From the NCBI RefSeq assembly GCF_023973165.1, contig NZ_CP099547.1:186001-250000 (forward strand): 64,000 nucleotides of DNA. Direction: 5' to 3'. Of this stretch, positions 1 to 8,456 are shown in pieces. The translations under genes were made by a program, and so were the position numbers. The number at the start of each line of letters is the position of its first letter. Position 1 is the stretch's first letter. The notes under the pieces are model-generated. The model was not told the DNA's origin. It was given only the letters and a program-made list of their open reading frames with translations, and ran no database searches. Source of the DNA: Arcanobacterium pinnipediorum (GTDB lineage: Bacteria; Actinomycetota; Actinomycetes; Actinomycetales; Actinomycetaceae).

Positions 1-16
1 TGAAAGGTAATTAGAG

Positions 17-2962
17 ATGCTTCTTCCGGATAGTAATTTAGCTGATTCCACTGTATTTGGTTTTCTGAACAAAACACATGATGCTCACGATCATATTTAT
101 GATCCGGAGCTGATTTGGAACGATTCAGAAAAGTTAATGCTCAATGCTATCCGGCATGAATTGCGGCGCTCTACTCGATTCGTTTTTTCGGTTGCCTTTA
201 TTACTTCCAGTGCTCTTGCGATGTTAAAGCAGGAAATATTGTCTGCTGTCAATCGCGGTGTGCATGGAACAATCATCACATCAGATTACTTGGGGTTCAA
301 TGAACCGGAAGTTTTTGAAGAACTGTTAAATATTCCCGGTATCGAGGTGTACGTATTTAAACAAAACGGCCTGGGATTTCATGCCAAGGGCTATTTGTTT
401 TATCACAACGATAATGCTGTAACCGCGATAGTCGGGTCATCGAATCTGACTGAACGAGCGCTGTGTGTCAATCACGAATGGAACATGAAATTCTCGGCTG
501 CTCCTGATGGTTTTATTACCCAAGACCTAGCGCAAGCAGTCAAACAACAAAAGTCTAATTCTGAATTACTGACACAAAGTTGGATCGCTCAATATGAGCA
601 AAACCGTAGGGCTGTCACGCATATAGACCAGCGCATGATCTTGAGCTCGGACGACCATATTATTGCGAAAAGCGGCAAGATTGTGCCAAATGCAATGCAG
701 AAAGAAGCATTGGAACGGCTGCAGGAGTTGCGAGACGAAGGCGAGAATAAAGCTGTTATTATCTCGGCTACCGGAACTGGAAAAACTATTCTTGCTGCCT
801 TGGCTGCAAAAATGTTTAGCCCGCAACGTATCCTCTTTCTCGTTCACCGAGAACAGATTCTAGACAAAGCGATTCACGAGTTTGAACGCGTGCTCGATCA
901 GCCGCGTACCCACTTTGGAAAAGTCGCTGGATCAATAAATGAAACAGAACGCAGTTATGTGTTCTCAACCGTTCAGTCAATGTCGCGCGAACAACGTTTA
1001 CAGCAATTCGCGCCAGATAGTTTTGACCTCATTATCGTCGATGAAGTTCATCGGTCTGGTGGTGAAACCTACCAAAAAATCTTGAACTATTTCTCACCGG
1101 ATTTCCTCCTCGGACTAACTGCTACTCCAGAGCGAACCGACGGATTCAATATTTTTGAACTTTTTGATTTCAATGTTCCCTATGAGATTCGATTGCAAGC
1201 AGCACTGGAAGCAGAGATGCTAGTGCCGTTCCACTACTTTGGTATCACTGATTTCATTGATTCTGAGCAACAAGAGATCGATGACCTATCGAAGTTGAAC
1301 CAACTAACTGCGAGCGAACGAGTCGACCATATTGTGCGGATGATTGAACTTTACGGACATCCGCGGAATACAAAAGGGCTGATTTTTTGCAGCAATGTTG
1401 ATGAAGCATATGAGCTTTCTACTATCCTCAACCAGCGCAGTATAAATGGAAAACGAGTGAGAACTCGTGCTTTAAGCGGTGACACTTCGATGTCAGAACG
1501 TGAAGATGCTGTGCAGAAACTAGCACAAGAGGAACTCGATTACTTATTGACTGTTGATATTTTTAACGAAGGAATAGATATCCCGCAAGTCAACCAAGTC
1601 GTTCTTTTGCGTAGTACCCAGTCAGCGATTGTGTTTACCCAGCAACTCGGGCGTGGGCTTCGTAAGGCCAAAAATAAGGACCATTTGCGAGTTCTGGATT
1701 TTATTGGAAATTATCAAAATAGTTATCTCATTCCGGTAGCATTATTTGGTGATAATTCGCGTAATAAAGACCAGCTCCGTAAACGAATGATCAATAATAA
1801 GGCCGACAATACGATTGCTGGAATCTCAACAATCAATTTTGATGAGATAGCTACTGAGCGAGTTTTCGATGCGCTGACACAATCAAATATTTCTGCACTG
1901 AAATATTTGAAAGACGATATTAGGTTACTGTTCCAACGTCTTAATCGTGTGCCAAAGCTTTATGACTTTGCGGTGCAAGATACTGCCGATCCATTGCTCA
2001 TGGCTACCAGCCAGAAAACATATTGGGATTTACTGTGTAAGGCAAAATATGTAGATCGCGCTCCAGAAAAGAAACAGCAAGCTGTTCTACAGATGCTGTC
2101 AAAGGAGATACTTCCAGGAAAACGGCCTCACGAATTGTTGTTACTTGAGTATCTTCTTGAGCATGGGCAAATTACGTATCAACAAGTACCAGCTTTGTTT
2201 TCACAGCGGCAAGTTGGTGGCCAATTCTATCAGGGTACATTGCGTTCAAGTGTGGAGGCAGTACTTACATTGGAATTTTTCACTCAACCGCAACAATCAA
2301 GCTATGGTAACCAGCCACTAATCGCCATTAACGGTAATGGTTATGTCCTGCATCCAGAGCTGCAGACTATGTTGGATGGAGATTCCTATTTCCGTGAGCA
2401 CATTGTGGATATCGTCAAAACTGGCCTATATATTGCTCGGCATCGAGAATCATGGTCGTCACAAATGCGAGTAGGCATGCGATACTCACGAAAAGACGTG
2501 TGTAAAATGTTGGGGTTCGCCTCGAACCAAGAAGGTACTATCAACGGATACAAAGTTGATGATGTGACTAAAACATGTCCTATTTTCGTTACCTATAAAA
2601 AGGATGACGATATTTCTGCCTCGACACGATATGAAGACGAGTTCATTTCGCATAACCAGCTACATTGGTACACCCGTTCTCGCCGGAAACTCACCAGTCC
2701 AGAAGTAGCGAAAATTCTTAGTGGATCGTTTGAGATCCATCTATTTGTGAAAAAAGATGATGCGGAAGGAAAAGATTTCTTCTATCTGGGGCAGGCTCAT
2801 CCAGAAAATGAACAACAAAAGCTCATGACGGATGATGCTGGTAGGGATATCGATGTAGTTACGATGGATTTGAATTTGGAATCGCCTGTAGAGAACCAAT
2901 TATTCGATTATCTTCAGGCTGCGCATACAGAACAACTCAGTTCGAGCGCTCACACTTCATAG
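17..2962 (+). CDS. HKD-nuclease / DEAD-DEAH helicase fusion with DUF3427 C-terminus
   Basis: A 981-residue multidomain protein. An N-terminal phospholipase-D-like (HKD) half-site is seen near residues 122-145 (HAKGYLFY, then GSSNLTERAL). A superfamily II helicase core follows: Walker A GTGKT near 251-257, DEVH box near 342-345, motif III TATPERTDG near 369-377, and motif VI QLGRGLRK near 541-548. The long C-terminal part matches the layout of the DUF3427 family by architecture. Such proteins are predicted to couple DNA translocation with nucleolytic cleavage, and are often suspected of a role in DNA repair or defence; the exact role here is inference. The start at 17 follows a weak AAAGG-type RBS. 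The gene is visibly AT-richer than the following genes, which suggests transfer. It stands alone, with no restriction or methylase partner in view. Confidence 0.85.
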   Translation: MLLPDSNLADSTVFGFLNKTHDAHDHIYDPELIWNDSEKLMLNAIRHELRRSTRFVFSVAFITSSALAMLKQEILSAVNRGVHGTIITSDYLGFNEPEVFEELLNIPGIEVYVFKQNGLGFHAKGYLFYHNDNAVTAIVGSSNLTERALCVNHEWNMKFSAAPDGFITQDLAQAVKQQKSNSELLTQSWIAQYEQNRRAVTHIDQRMILSSDDHIIAKSGKIVPNAMQKEALERLQELRDEGENKAVIISATGTGKTILAALAAKMFSPQRILFLVHREQILDKAIHEFERVLDQPRTHFGKVAGSINETERSYVFSTVQSMSREQRLQQFAPDSFDLIIVDEVHRSGGETYQKILNYFSPDFLLGLTATPERTDGFNIFELFDFNVPYEIRLQAALEAEMLVPFHYFGITDFIDSEQQEIDDLSKLNQLTASERVDHIVRMIELYGHPRNTKGLIFCSNVDEAYELSTILNQRSINGKRVRTRALSGDTSMSEREDAVQKLAQEELDYLLTVDIFNEGIDIPQVNQVVLLRSTQSAIVFTQQLGRGLRKAKNKDHLRVLDFIGNYQNSYLIPVALFGDNSRNKDQLRKRMINNKADNTIAGISTINFDEIATERVFDALTQSNISALKYLKDDIRLLFQRLNRVPKLYDFAVQDTADPLLMATSQKTYWDLLCKAKYVDRAPEKKQQAVLQMLSKEILPGKRPHELLLLEYLLEHGQITYQQVPALFSQRQVGGQFYQGTLRSSVEAVLTLEFFTQPQQSSYGNQPLIAINGNGYVLHPELQTMLDGDSYFREHIVDIVKTGLYIARHRESWSSQMRVGMRYSRKDVCKMLGFASNQEGTINGYKVDDVTKTCPIFVTYKKDDDISASTRYEDEFISHNQLHWYTRSRRKLTSPEVAKILSGSFEIHLFVKKDDAEGKDFFYLGQAHPENEQQKLMTDDAGRDIDVVTMDLNLESPVENQLFDYLQAAHTEQLSSSAHTS

Positions 2963-2971
2963 CTACCCTGC

Positions 2972-3508
2972 GTGAAGATCAATGAGAAAGATATACTAGC
3001 CACCGTGTTTAGTAATGATCCGCAAAAGAGTGCATTAGCTGAGTTGCTTCGGCCTATCTTCGCTGAAGTAACTCCCGAGTCGATGCCACCATCCGCCCAG
3101 TATGATCCAGCCGGAATCGAACAGCAAGCCCGCGAGCTGCGCGCCCTGCTCCTCAGCTACGACGGCGCGATCCTCGCCGGCCACGTCATGCTCGACCTGC
3201 TCGAAGAAAACGGCTACGGCCCGCTCGACGTCGAAATCCTTACGGTAGCACCCGAAAATCTAGCGCTCGCGCTCGCGATCCAACATGCAGCCGCCTCACG
3301 CGGCCTCGCCTACGACGTCGTCGTCACCGAAAACGGCGAACTCCTCGGCCCAGAGGCAAGCGGACGCACCGCCGTCGCGATCACACTTTTCGACGACGAA
3401 ACCGCAACCGAACCAGGTATCCCGGTAGAAACCCAAGCCGCACTCATCGGAACCGAACTCGCCGCATATCAGCCTAAAACCCTACATAGTGGAGACCACC
3501 GTGAGTGA
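2972..3508 (+). CDS. Degenerate orotate-phosphoribosyltransferase-like protein
   Basis: 178 residues from a GTG start ten bases after the helicase stop. The middle has an alternating hydrophobic pattern (GAILAGHVMLDLLEENG, then VEILTVAPENLALALAIQ) like a Rossmann-type phosphoribosyltransferase core. The segment VAITLFDDETATE sits where PyrE-type enzymes carry the PRPP-binding acidic loop, but the classic DD-x-x-TTG consensus is not intact. In many actinobacteria pyrE precedes a SpoU/TrmH methylase, and that order is kept here, so a decayed or repurposed PyrE-like protein is the best reading. The first ~120 bases are AT-rich and the rest GC-rich, so the true start could be internal. The end overlaps the methylase start by 8 bases. 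Function not established. Confidence 0.55.
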   Translation: MKINEKDILATVFSNDPQKSALAELLRPIFAEVTPESMPPSAQYDPAGIEQQARELRALLLSYDGAILAGHVMLDLLEENGYGPLDVEILTVAPENLALALAIQHAAASRGLAYDVVVTENGELLGPEASGRTAVAITLFDDETATEPGIPVETQAALIGTELAAYQPKTLHSGDHRE

Positions 3509-4187
3509 AACCCCAACCCAGCCAACCCCCGACGCAACCAACGACGAAGCCTTCGAATTCTGGGGAAACGGCGAAAAACCAGGCGGAATAACCGGGGTTG
3601 GCCCATGGGAAGGCCCACTCCCAGACGATCCGCGCTACGATCCAGAACTACTCGCAAACGGAGACAAACGCAACGTCGTCGACAAATACCGCTACTGGAG
3701 CGTCGAAGCAATCCGCGAGGACCTCGCACGCCACGCCACCAAACTCCACATCGCGATCGAAAACCTCGAACACGACCTCAACATCGGATCCATCGTGCGC
3801 ACCGGCAACGCCTTCAACGTCAGCGGCGTCCATATTGTTGGCCGCAAACGCTGGAACCGACGCGGCGCACTCGTTACTGATCGCTACCTCAACGTCCATC
3901 ACCACGCAGACGTCGAAAGCCTAAAACAGTGGGCGCGAGAAAACCATTATGTGCTCGTTGCAGTAGACAATATGGAAGGTTCAACGCCCATCGCCACCAC
4001 GCCACTACCCGAAAACGCGCTACTGATCTTTGGACAAGAATCCAACGGGCTGAGCGCCGAACTTCTCGCCGCTGCAGATTGCGCCGTCTATATTCCACAA
4101 TTCGGTTCAACCCGTTCCATGAATGTTGCCGCTGCAGCTGCAATCGCCATGCACATGTGGATCATGCAACACGGTCCACAACAATAA
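3501..4187 (+). CDS. TrmH/SpoU-family RNA 2'-O-methyltransferase
   Basis: 228 residues. All three SPOUT (alpha/beta-knot) motifs are visible: motif 1 NIGSIVRTGNAF, motif 2 LLIFGQESNGLS, and motif 3 IPQFGSTRSMNVAAAAAIA, which forms the knotted S-adenosylmethionine site. The family methylates ribose 2'-OH groups in tRNA or rRNA; the target base cannot be told from sequence. The N-terminal ~60 residues (rich in Asn, Pro and Gly, with FWGNGEKPGG) are an extension common in actinobacterial members. I chose GTG at 3501 because GGAG at 3491-3494 is correctly spaced; an in-frame GTG at 3489 is also possible. The gene overlaps the upstream PRTase-like gene and is probably translated with it. Confidence 0.9.
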   Translation: MSETPTQPTPDATNDEAFEFWGNGEKPGGITGVGPWEGPLPDDPRYDPELLANGDKRNVVDKYRYWSVEAIREDLARHATKLHIAIENLEHDLNIGSIVRTGNAFNVSGVHIVGRKRWNRRGALVTDRYLNVHHHADVESLKQWARENHYVLVAVDNMEGSTPIATTPLPENALLIFGQESNGLSAELLAAADCAVYIPQFGSTRSMNVAAAAAIAMHMWIMQHGPQQ

Positions 4188-4199
4188 GTGATCGGCCGG

Positions 4200-5084
4200 C
4201 TAGAACTCGTTTGGCAGCGTCACACCCAACGCCTGCGCGACTGCAGGAAGTAACGTCGTAGCATCCTCGTCGCACCGAATATCGGCAATATGATCCAACG
4301 CAGTTGGACCTTGATTAATAATGACGACGTCGGCACCACGCGCCCACGCCTGGCGAGCAATCCACGCGCCAGTGCTCACAATGAGTGAGGTGCCCACAAC
4401 CAAAATCACGTCACACTTATTTGCAGCCGCCATAGCGTGATCCATAGCCGGCGGTAGCCCCTCGCCAAACATGACAATATCGGGTTTGACGATCCCACCA
4501 CAGCGCGGGCATGGAGCAGGGTGGAACTTAGAAGCCTTAGCGTATTCTTCCGCTCCGGAGTCCGCTACAGCCAAAATAGCGATATCGCCAGCAATCGCGG
4601 GCCAGTTCGGATTGAGCTCATTAAGAACAAGATCGTAGTCCGCTCGTTTCAAACGTAGCCCACATTGTAAACAACGCACGTATTGGTAGGTTCCATGCAA
4701 TTCCCACACATGGTTGCTGCCTGCTTGGGAATGCAAGCCGTCAATATTCTGCGTCGCCACCCCAGAAAGAAAACCTGCCGATTCTAAGCCGGCGAGCGCA
4801 AAATGCGCTGGATTAGGCTTAATTTCCAGCAAATTCTGCCACGTCTCATGATTGCGTTGCCAAACCCAGTTACGCCAGTATTGCTCGGATCGAAACATGT
4901 CTATATCTACCGTGGGAGTAGATCCGCCACCAGTGCCGCGATAATCGGGTAGACCAGATCGGGTAGAAACTCCAGCTCCAGTTAACGCCAAGGTTGAACG
5001 AGCACGCATGAGGTTAGCGATTTGTTCGGCCACCGGAGTTGGTGGTGGCGCTGCGAAATGGTGAGAAGGAGAAGAATCTTTCAT
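4200..5084 (-). CDS. Sir2-type NAD-dependent protein deacylase
   Basis: About 294 residues from the ATG at 5084. The sirtuin signature is complete: NAD-binding GAGVSTRSGLPDYRG, catalytic TQNIDGLHSQAG and ELHG (the His being the general base), a four-cysteine zinc site (CLQCG and CPRCGG), and the GTSL and NQGP NAD-pocket segments. Sirtuins remove acetyl or other acyl groups from protein lysines, with NAD+ as co-substrate, in the cytoplasm. An in-frame TTG at 5123 would add 13 residues; neither start has a clear ribosome-binding site, and the ATG may be leaderless. It is convergent with the TrmH gene, with only about 12 bases between the stops. Family assignment is firm; acyl specificity is unknown. 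Confidence 0.92.
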   Translation of the reverse strand: MKDSSPSHHFAAPPPTPVAEQIANLMRARSTLALTGAGVSTRSGLPDYRGTGGGSTPTVDIDMFRSEQYWRNWVWQRNHETWQNLLEIKPNPAHFALAGLESAGFLSGVATQNIDGLHSQAGSNHVWELHGTYQYVRCLQCGLRLKRADYDLVLNELNPNWPAIAGDIAILAVADSGAEEYAKASKFHPAPCPRCGGIVKPDIVMFGEGLPPAMDHAMAAANKCDVILVVGTSLIVSTGAWIARQAWARGADVVIINQGPTALDHIADIRCDEDATTLLPAVAQALGVTLPNEF

Positions 5085-5123
5085 ACGTGATAGTTTAATG
5101 CGCAGGTGAGATAGGTGATTCAA

Positions 5124-5318
5124 ACGAGGCGTAGTGTGGCGAATTCTGGGTGTTTAATGGCCGAAACGTGAAGATGATCCGGATCTGAAAATCATTGTGA
5201 TTACTGGGAAAGACGAAGATCACATCATAGGCGAAATTAAACCGCACTATCGATTATGTGAGCGTGTAGACTGCGAAGAAAGGAGAGTTTAGAACGTTGG
5301 ACCGAAAGAGGAAATAGA
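5124..5318. other. Intergenic region between sirtuin and LRR protein
   Basis: A 195-base divergent intergenic region that must hold promoters for both the sirtuin (leftward) and the LRR surface protein (rightward). I see two purine-rich stretches, AAAGGAG near 5279-5285 and AAGAGGAAA near 5304-5312; the second is the likely ribosome-binding site of the LRR gene. No gene is supported. Confidence 0.4.
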
Positions 5319-6917
5319 ATGGCACTAAAATCAATAAAAGCGACATGGTCAAAGACCGTAGTTGCATCTACACTTGCGCTGGGATTGAGTTTAACTCCGA
5401 TGGTTGCCAGTGCCGCGGAAGCTATTGATGTTCCAGATGAATATCTAGCAAACTGTATTAACACCGAGCTTAAAAAGCCTGCAGGAAGTGTCATCACCGA
5501 TGAAGACGCTGCCAACCTCACTAAACTGAGCTGCCGTCGTGGAGTTACGAATCTGAGCGCACTAGGCTCTTTTACTAACTTGATCCGCTTAGATTTGGGC
5601 GAAAATCCTGGTATTACGAGCATTGACGAGATTAAGTCGTTGACGAATCTCACGCAGCTAGTTCTTCAAAATGACACAGCGATAGAGAACTTTGACGCAT
5701 TGAAGAATCACCCAGCGCTTGAACGCTTGACGCTGAACAACACTGGATTAGAAGATTCTGATTTGAAAAACATTGTTGCCACGATACCAACTCTGACTCA
5801 TCTTTCGATCAGTAACAACACACTAGTTGATCTTTCCCCCATGACTCGGCAGGCATTCCCGAACCTCTTCGACCTTCGACTGGCGAGCAACCAGGTAAAG
5901 GATCTCTCACCATTGGATGCTTTTGAGTTCAAGAAGCTGTACGCAGCCCATCAAGTGATTCATGACGGCCCAACGGCATATGTGCCAGCTGGAGCAACCA
6001 CCTATGTTTTCCCAGCGCAACGCCCAGAAATTATTGCTTCTGACGGCGATAGTGGCGTGATCATTGAATCTGATAAGTTCAGCTCGAAATACACTCTTGG
6101 AACTGACCTGGTAACGTTCACTGAACTACCTGAAGATCTGACCGAACTGGTAGCTAAATTCCATGATCCGCAGCCGCGCGATAACGAAACATATAATGGC
6201 TGGATCCTCTACCCAGTTGTTGTCTCAGATGTAACAAGTCTAAAACCAGTTAATGCTGTCGTTGACAAGAAATACTCCCACCAATTCACCGTCACTAAAG
6301 GTTTCCCCGCAACAAAGTGGACATTGGCCTCCCAGCCGATACCTGGTCTGATGCTTGATCAGAAAACGGGTACATTGACCGGTACTCCAACCGAAACCGG
6401 CCAATACGAAATCGTTATTGCAATCGAAGATGAATTTGGCAACACCATTAACCACACCACGACACTCGCTGTAGAGACTGCTCCAGTAGTAGACACCCCA
6501 GTGAGCATCACGCGTGTTCCACGAGCACACGCGATAGATCCCGCACAATGCGATGTCAAACCCTATGTCACGATCGAAGGCACTCCAGGTGTTGAATTCA
6601 CGATCAACTCACTGCCAGTGGCCGCTGGAACCTACACCTATAATTACGGTGAACGTATTCTTGTTCAAGCCAAGCCTTTAGCTGGCTTCGCCCTCGAAGG
6701 CCAGAGCACTTGGGAGTGGACTGCTATGGATCGCCCAGCATCGTGTGATGCAAAGGCACCTATCACCCCTACGCCTACCACGCCTAAGGTTTCATCAACG
6801 GATGGACAACTGGCAAAGACCGGCCTGAGCACTCCGTTGAGCGCTGGCATTGTAAGCCTGGCACTTCTTGGTTTGGGTGGGGCAGCTGTGCTTAGCCGCA
6901 GAATGCGCAACGCCTAG
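5319..6917 (+). CDS. Secreted leucine-rich-repeat surface protein with LAKTG sorting signal
   Basis: 532 residues. A signal peptide is clear (positively charged start, hydrophobic core, cleavage near ASAAEA about residue 33). Residues ~75-215 hold internalin-like leucine-rich repeats (NLIRLDLGENPGITSI, NLTQLVLQNDTAI, ALERLTLNNTGL). Residues ~310-380 resemble a putative immunoglobulin-like (He_PIG) domain with the pattern GLMLDQKTGTLTGTPTETG. The C-terminus is a Thr/Pro linker, the motif LAKTG at 498-502, a hydrophobic helix and a short basic tail (SRRMRNA). That is a sortase sorting signal of the LAxTG type used by class E sortases of actinobacteria. The protein is therefore expected to be wall-anchored and may mediate adhesion; the ligand is unknown. 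It appears monocistronic. Confidence 0.9.
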   Translation: MALKSIKATWSKTVVASTLALGLSLTPMVASAAEAIDVPDEYLANCINTELKKPAGSVITDEDAANLTKLSCRRGVTNLSALGSFTNLIRLDLGENPGITSIDEIKSLTNLTQLVLQNDTAIENFDALKNHPALERLTLNNTGLEDSDLKNIVATIPTLTHLSISNNTLVDLSPMTRQAFPNLFDLRLASNQVKDLSPLDAFEFKKLYAAHQVIHDGPTAYVPAGATTYVFPAQRPEIIASDGDSGVIIESDKFSSKYTLGTDLVTFTELPEDLTELVAKFHDPQPRDNETYNGWILYPVVVSDVTSLKPVNAVVDKKYSHQFTVTKGFPATKWTLASQPIPGLMLDQKTGTLTGTPTETGQYEIVIAIEDEFGNTINHTTTLAVETAPVVDTPVSITRVPRAHAIDPAQCDVKPYVTIEGTPGVEFTINSLPVAAGTYTYNYGERILVQAKPLAGFALEGQSTWEWTAMDRPASCDAKAPITPTPTTPKVSSTDGQLAKTGLSTPLSAGIVSLALLGLGGAAVLSRRMRNA

Positions 6918-6929
6918 CATTAATACCCG

Positions 6930-6954
6930 CTACATGCGCAATGCACGCATGTAG
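6930..6954. repeat. 9-bp inverted repeat
   Basis: CTACATGCG at 6930-6938 and its exact complement CGCATGTAG at 6946-6954, with a 7-base loop. It lies just downstream of the LRR gene stop and directly before a larger hairpin, so it probably belongs to the 3' end of that transcript. Confidence 0.6.
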
Positions 6955-6960
6955 TGCCCA

Positions 6961-7005
6961 GAGGTAAGGTCTGCTCTCAAAGTTATTGGGAGCAGACCTT
7001 ACCTC
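6961..7005. terminator. Terminator-like hairpin after LRR gene
   Basis: A perfect 16-bp stem (6961-6976 with 6990-7005) and a 13-base loop, 43 bases after the LRR gene stop. No strong T-run follows, so it could be a transcript-stabilising or factor-assisted termination structure rather than a classical intrinsic terminator. Confidence 0.65.
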
Positions 7006-7130
7006 ATATATGTACATGCACTATACGGATCAACCGCACTCATACGCACTGTTTGGCGTGCACACTGACCGTGGGATACGGCAATAGTCGAGATACAATT
7101 GCACAATATTTCACGAACAGGACTGAGGGC

Positions 7131-7160
7131 TTAACATATAGCCGCGAATAGTGAGATAAT
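7131..7160 (+). promoter_or_regulatory. Predicted promoter of fba
   Basis: TTAACA at 7131-7136 and GATAAT at 7155-7160, separated by 18 bases and about 37 bases before the aldolase start, fit a housekeeping-sigma promoter. Predicted by eye only. Confidence 0.4.
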
Positions 7161-7196
7161 GGAAATGTTCTAACCACTACAAGAGGAGTATTTCCC

Positions 7197-8219
7197 GTGG
7201 CAATCGCAACCCCAGAGGTTTACAACGAAATGCTTGACCGCGCTAAGGCCGGCAAGTTCGCATACCCAGCAATTAACGTAACATCTTCACAGACCTTGAC
7301 CGCTGCAATCCAAGGCTTTGCTGAGGCAGAGTCCGATGGCATCATCCAGGTTTCCGTCGGCGGTGCAGAATACTGGTCCGGCACCACTGTTAAGGATCGC
7401 GTCGCTGGTTCCCTCGGCATGGCTGCATATGCACGCGAGATCGCAAAGAACTACGATGTTACCATCGCACTTCACACCGATCACTGTGCAAAGCAGAACA
7501 TCGATTCATGGATCCGTCCAATCATGGAGCTCGAAGCTGAAGAAGTCAAGGCTGGTCGTCTGCCATTCTTCCAGTCCCACATGTGGGACGGTTCAGCTGT
7601 TCCACTAGAAGAGAACCTAGAAATCGCTAAAGAGCTCCTTGAGCTTTCTGTTAAGGCAAACACCATTCTCGAAGTTGAAATCGGTGTTGTTGGCGGCGAA
7701 GAAGACGGCGTCGTTGGCGAAATCAACGAAAAGCTCTACACCACCGCAGAAGATGGCCTCAAGACCATCGAAGCTCTCGGCCTTGGTGAAAAAGGTCGCT
7801 ACATTACCGCTCTTACCTTCGGTAACGTCCACGGCGTTTACAAGCCAGGTCACGTCAAGCTTCGCCCAGAAATCCTCGGCGAAATTCAGGCCGAAGTTGG
7901 CGCCAAAGTTGGCAAGGAATCCCCATTCGATCTCGTTATGCACGGCGGCTCTGGCTCAACTGCTGAAGAAATCGCAACCGCAGTGCGCAACGGCGTCATC
8001 AAGATGAACGTCGATACCGATACCCAGTACGCATTCACCCGCCCAGTGGCAGAGTGGATGCTGCGCAACTTCGACGGCGTTTTGAAGATCGACGGCGAAG
8101 TCGGCAACAAGAAGCAGTACGATCCACGTGCATGGGGCAAGGCCGCCGAAGCTGGTATGGCTGCTCGCGTCGTTGAAGCATGTGAGCGCTTGGGCTCTGT
8201 TGGCAAGAAGATGCGTTGA
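7197..8219 (+). CDS. fba: Class II fructose-1,6-bisphosphate aldolase
   Basis: 340 residues. It cleaves fructose 1,6-bisphosphate to dihydroxyacetone phosphate and glyceraldehyde 3-phosphate in glycolysis and works in reverse in gluconeogenesis. The class II zinc-enzyme hallmarks are present: HTDHCAKQ (zinc and catalytic Asp), HMWDGSAVP, VGVVGGEEDGV, the zinc His in GNVHGVYKPG, the phosphate-binding VMHGGSGS, and the MNVDTDTQYA segment. The GTG start at 7197 is preceded by AAGAGGAG at 7181-7188. A promoter candidate lies upstream and a strong hairpin downstream, so it is probably monocistronic. Codon use is strongly biased, as in highly expressed genes. Confidence 0.97.
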   Translation: MAIATPEVYNEMLDRAKAGKFAYPAINVTSSQTLTAAIQGFAEAESDGIIQVSVGGAEYWSGTTVKDRVAGSLGMAAYAREIAKNYDVTIALHTDHCAKQNIDSWIRPIMELEAEEVKAGRLPFFQSHMWDGSAVPLEENLEIAKELLELSVKANTILEVEIGVVGGEEDGVVGEINEKLYTTAEDGLKTIEALGLGEKGRYITALTFGNVHGVYKPGHVKLRPEILGEIQAEVGAKVGKESPFDLVMHGGSGSTAEEIATAVRNGVIKMNVDTDTQYAFTRPVAEWMLRNFDGVLKIDGEVGNKKQYDPRAWGKAAEAGMAARVVEACERLGSVGKKMR

Positions 8220-8269
8220 GATTAGCTACGCTAACCTCTAGCATAAGGCGCTAAATACATACATAACAA

Positions 8270-8303
8270 CGAGGGCGGACATCCAATAGGATGACCGCCC
8301 TCG
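8270..8303 (+). terminator. Hairpin terminator after fba
   Basis: A 9-bp GC-rich stem (8270-8278 with 8295-8303) continues, after one A/A mismatch, into 5 more pairs, with a 4-base loop AATA. It is 50 bases after the fba stop. Confidence 0.75.
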
Positions 8304-8354
8304 ATGTATTCTCTACCCGACACATCCGCCTTTATACATAAACAATACGAACAG

Positions 8355-8384
8355 TTGCATAAGTATTAAGTGGACGAATAAAAT
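8355..8384 (+). promoter_or_regulatory. Predicted promoter of the glycan-use operon
   Basis: TTGCAT at 8355-8360 and TAAAAT at 8379-8384 with an 18-base spacer, about 70 bases before the GH123-like start. No clear repressor operator palindrome was seen in this 150-base leader. Confidence 0.35.
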
Positions 8385-8456
8385 AGGCGAAGTGTCGGAA
8401 TGGGGACAAAGACGATCCCCAATGAGTGTCAAGCACGGAGCTTGAGGAGGCAGGCC

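Noticed and set aside
3598..4261. Several long frames antisense to or overlapping the TrmH gene
   Set aside because: Shadow frames caused by GC-rich codon use; composition is rich in Arg/Ser/Thr with no family features.
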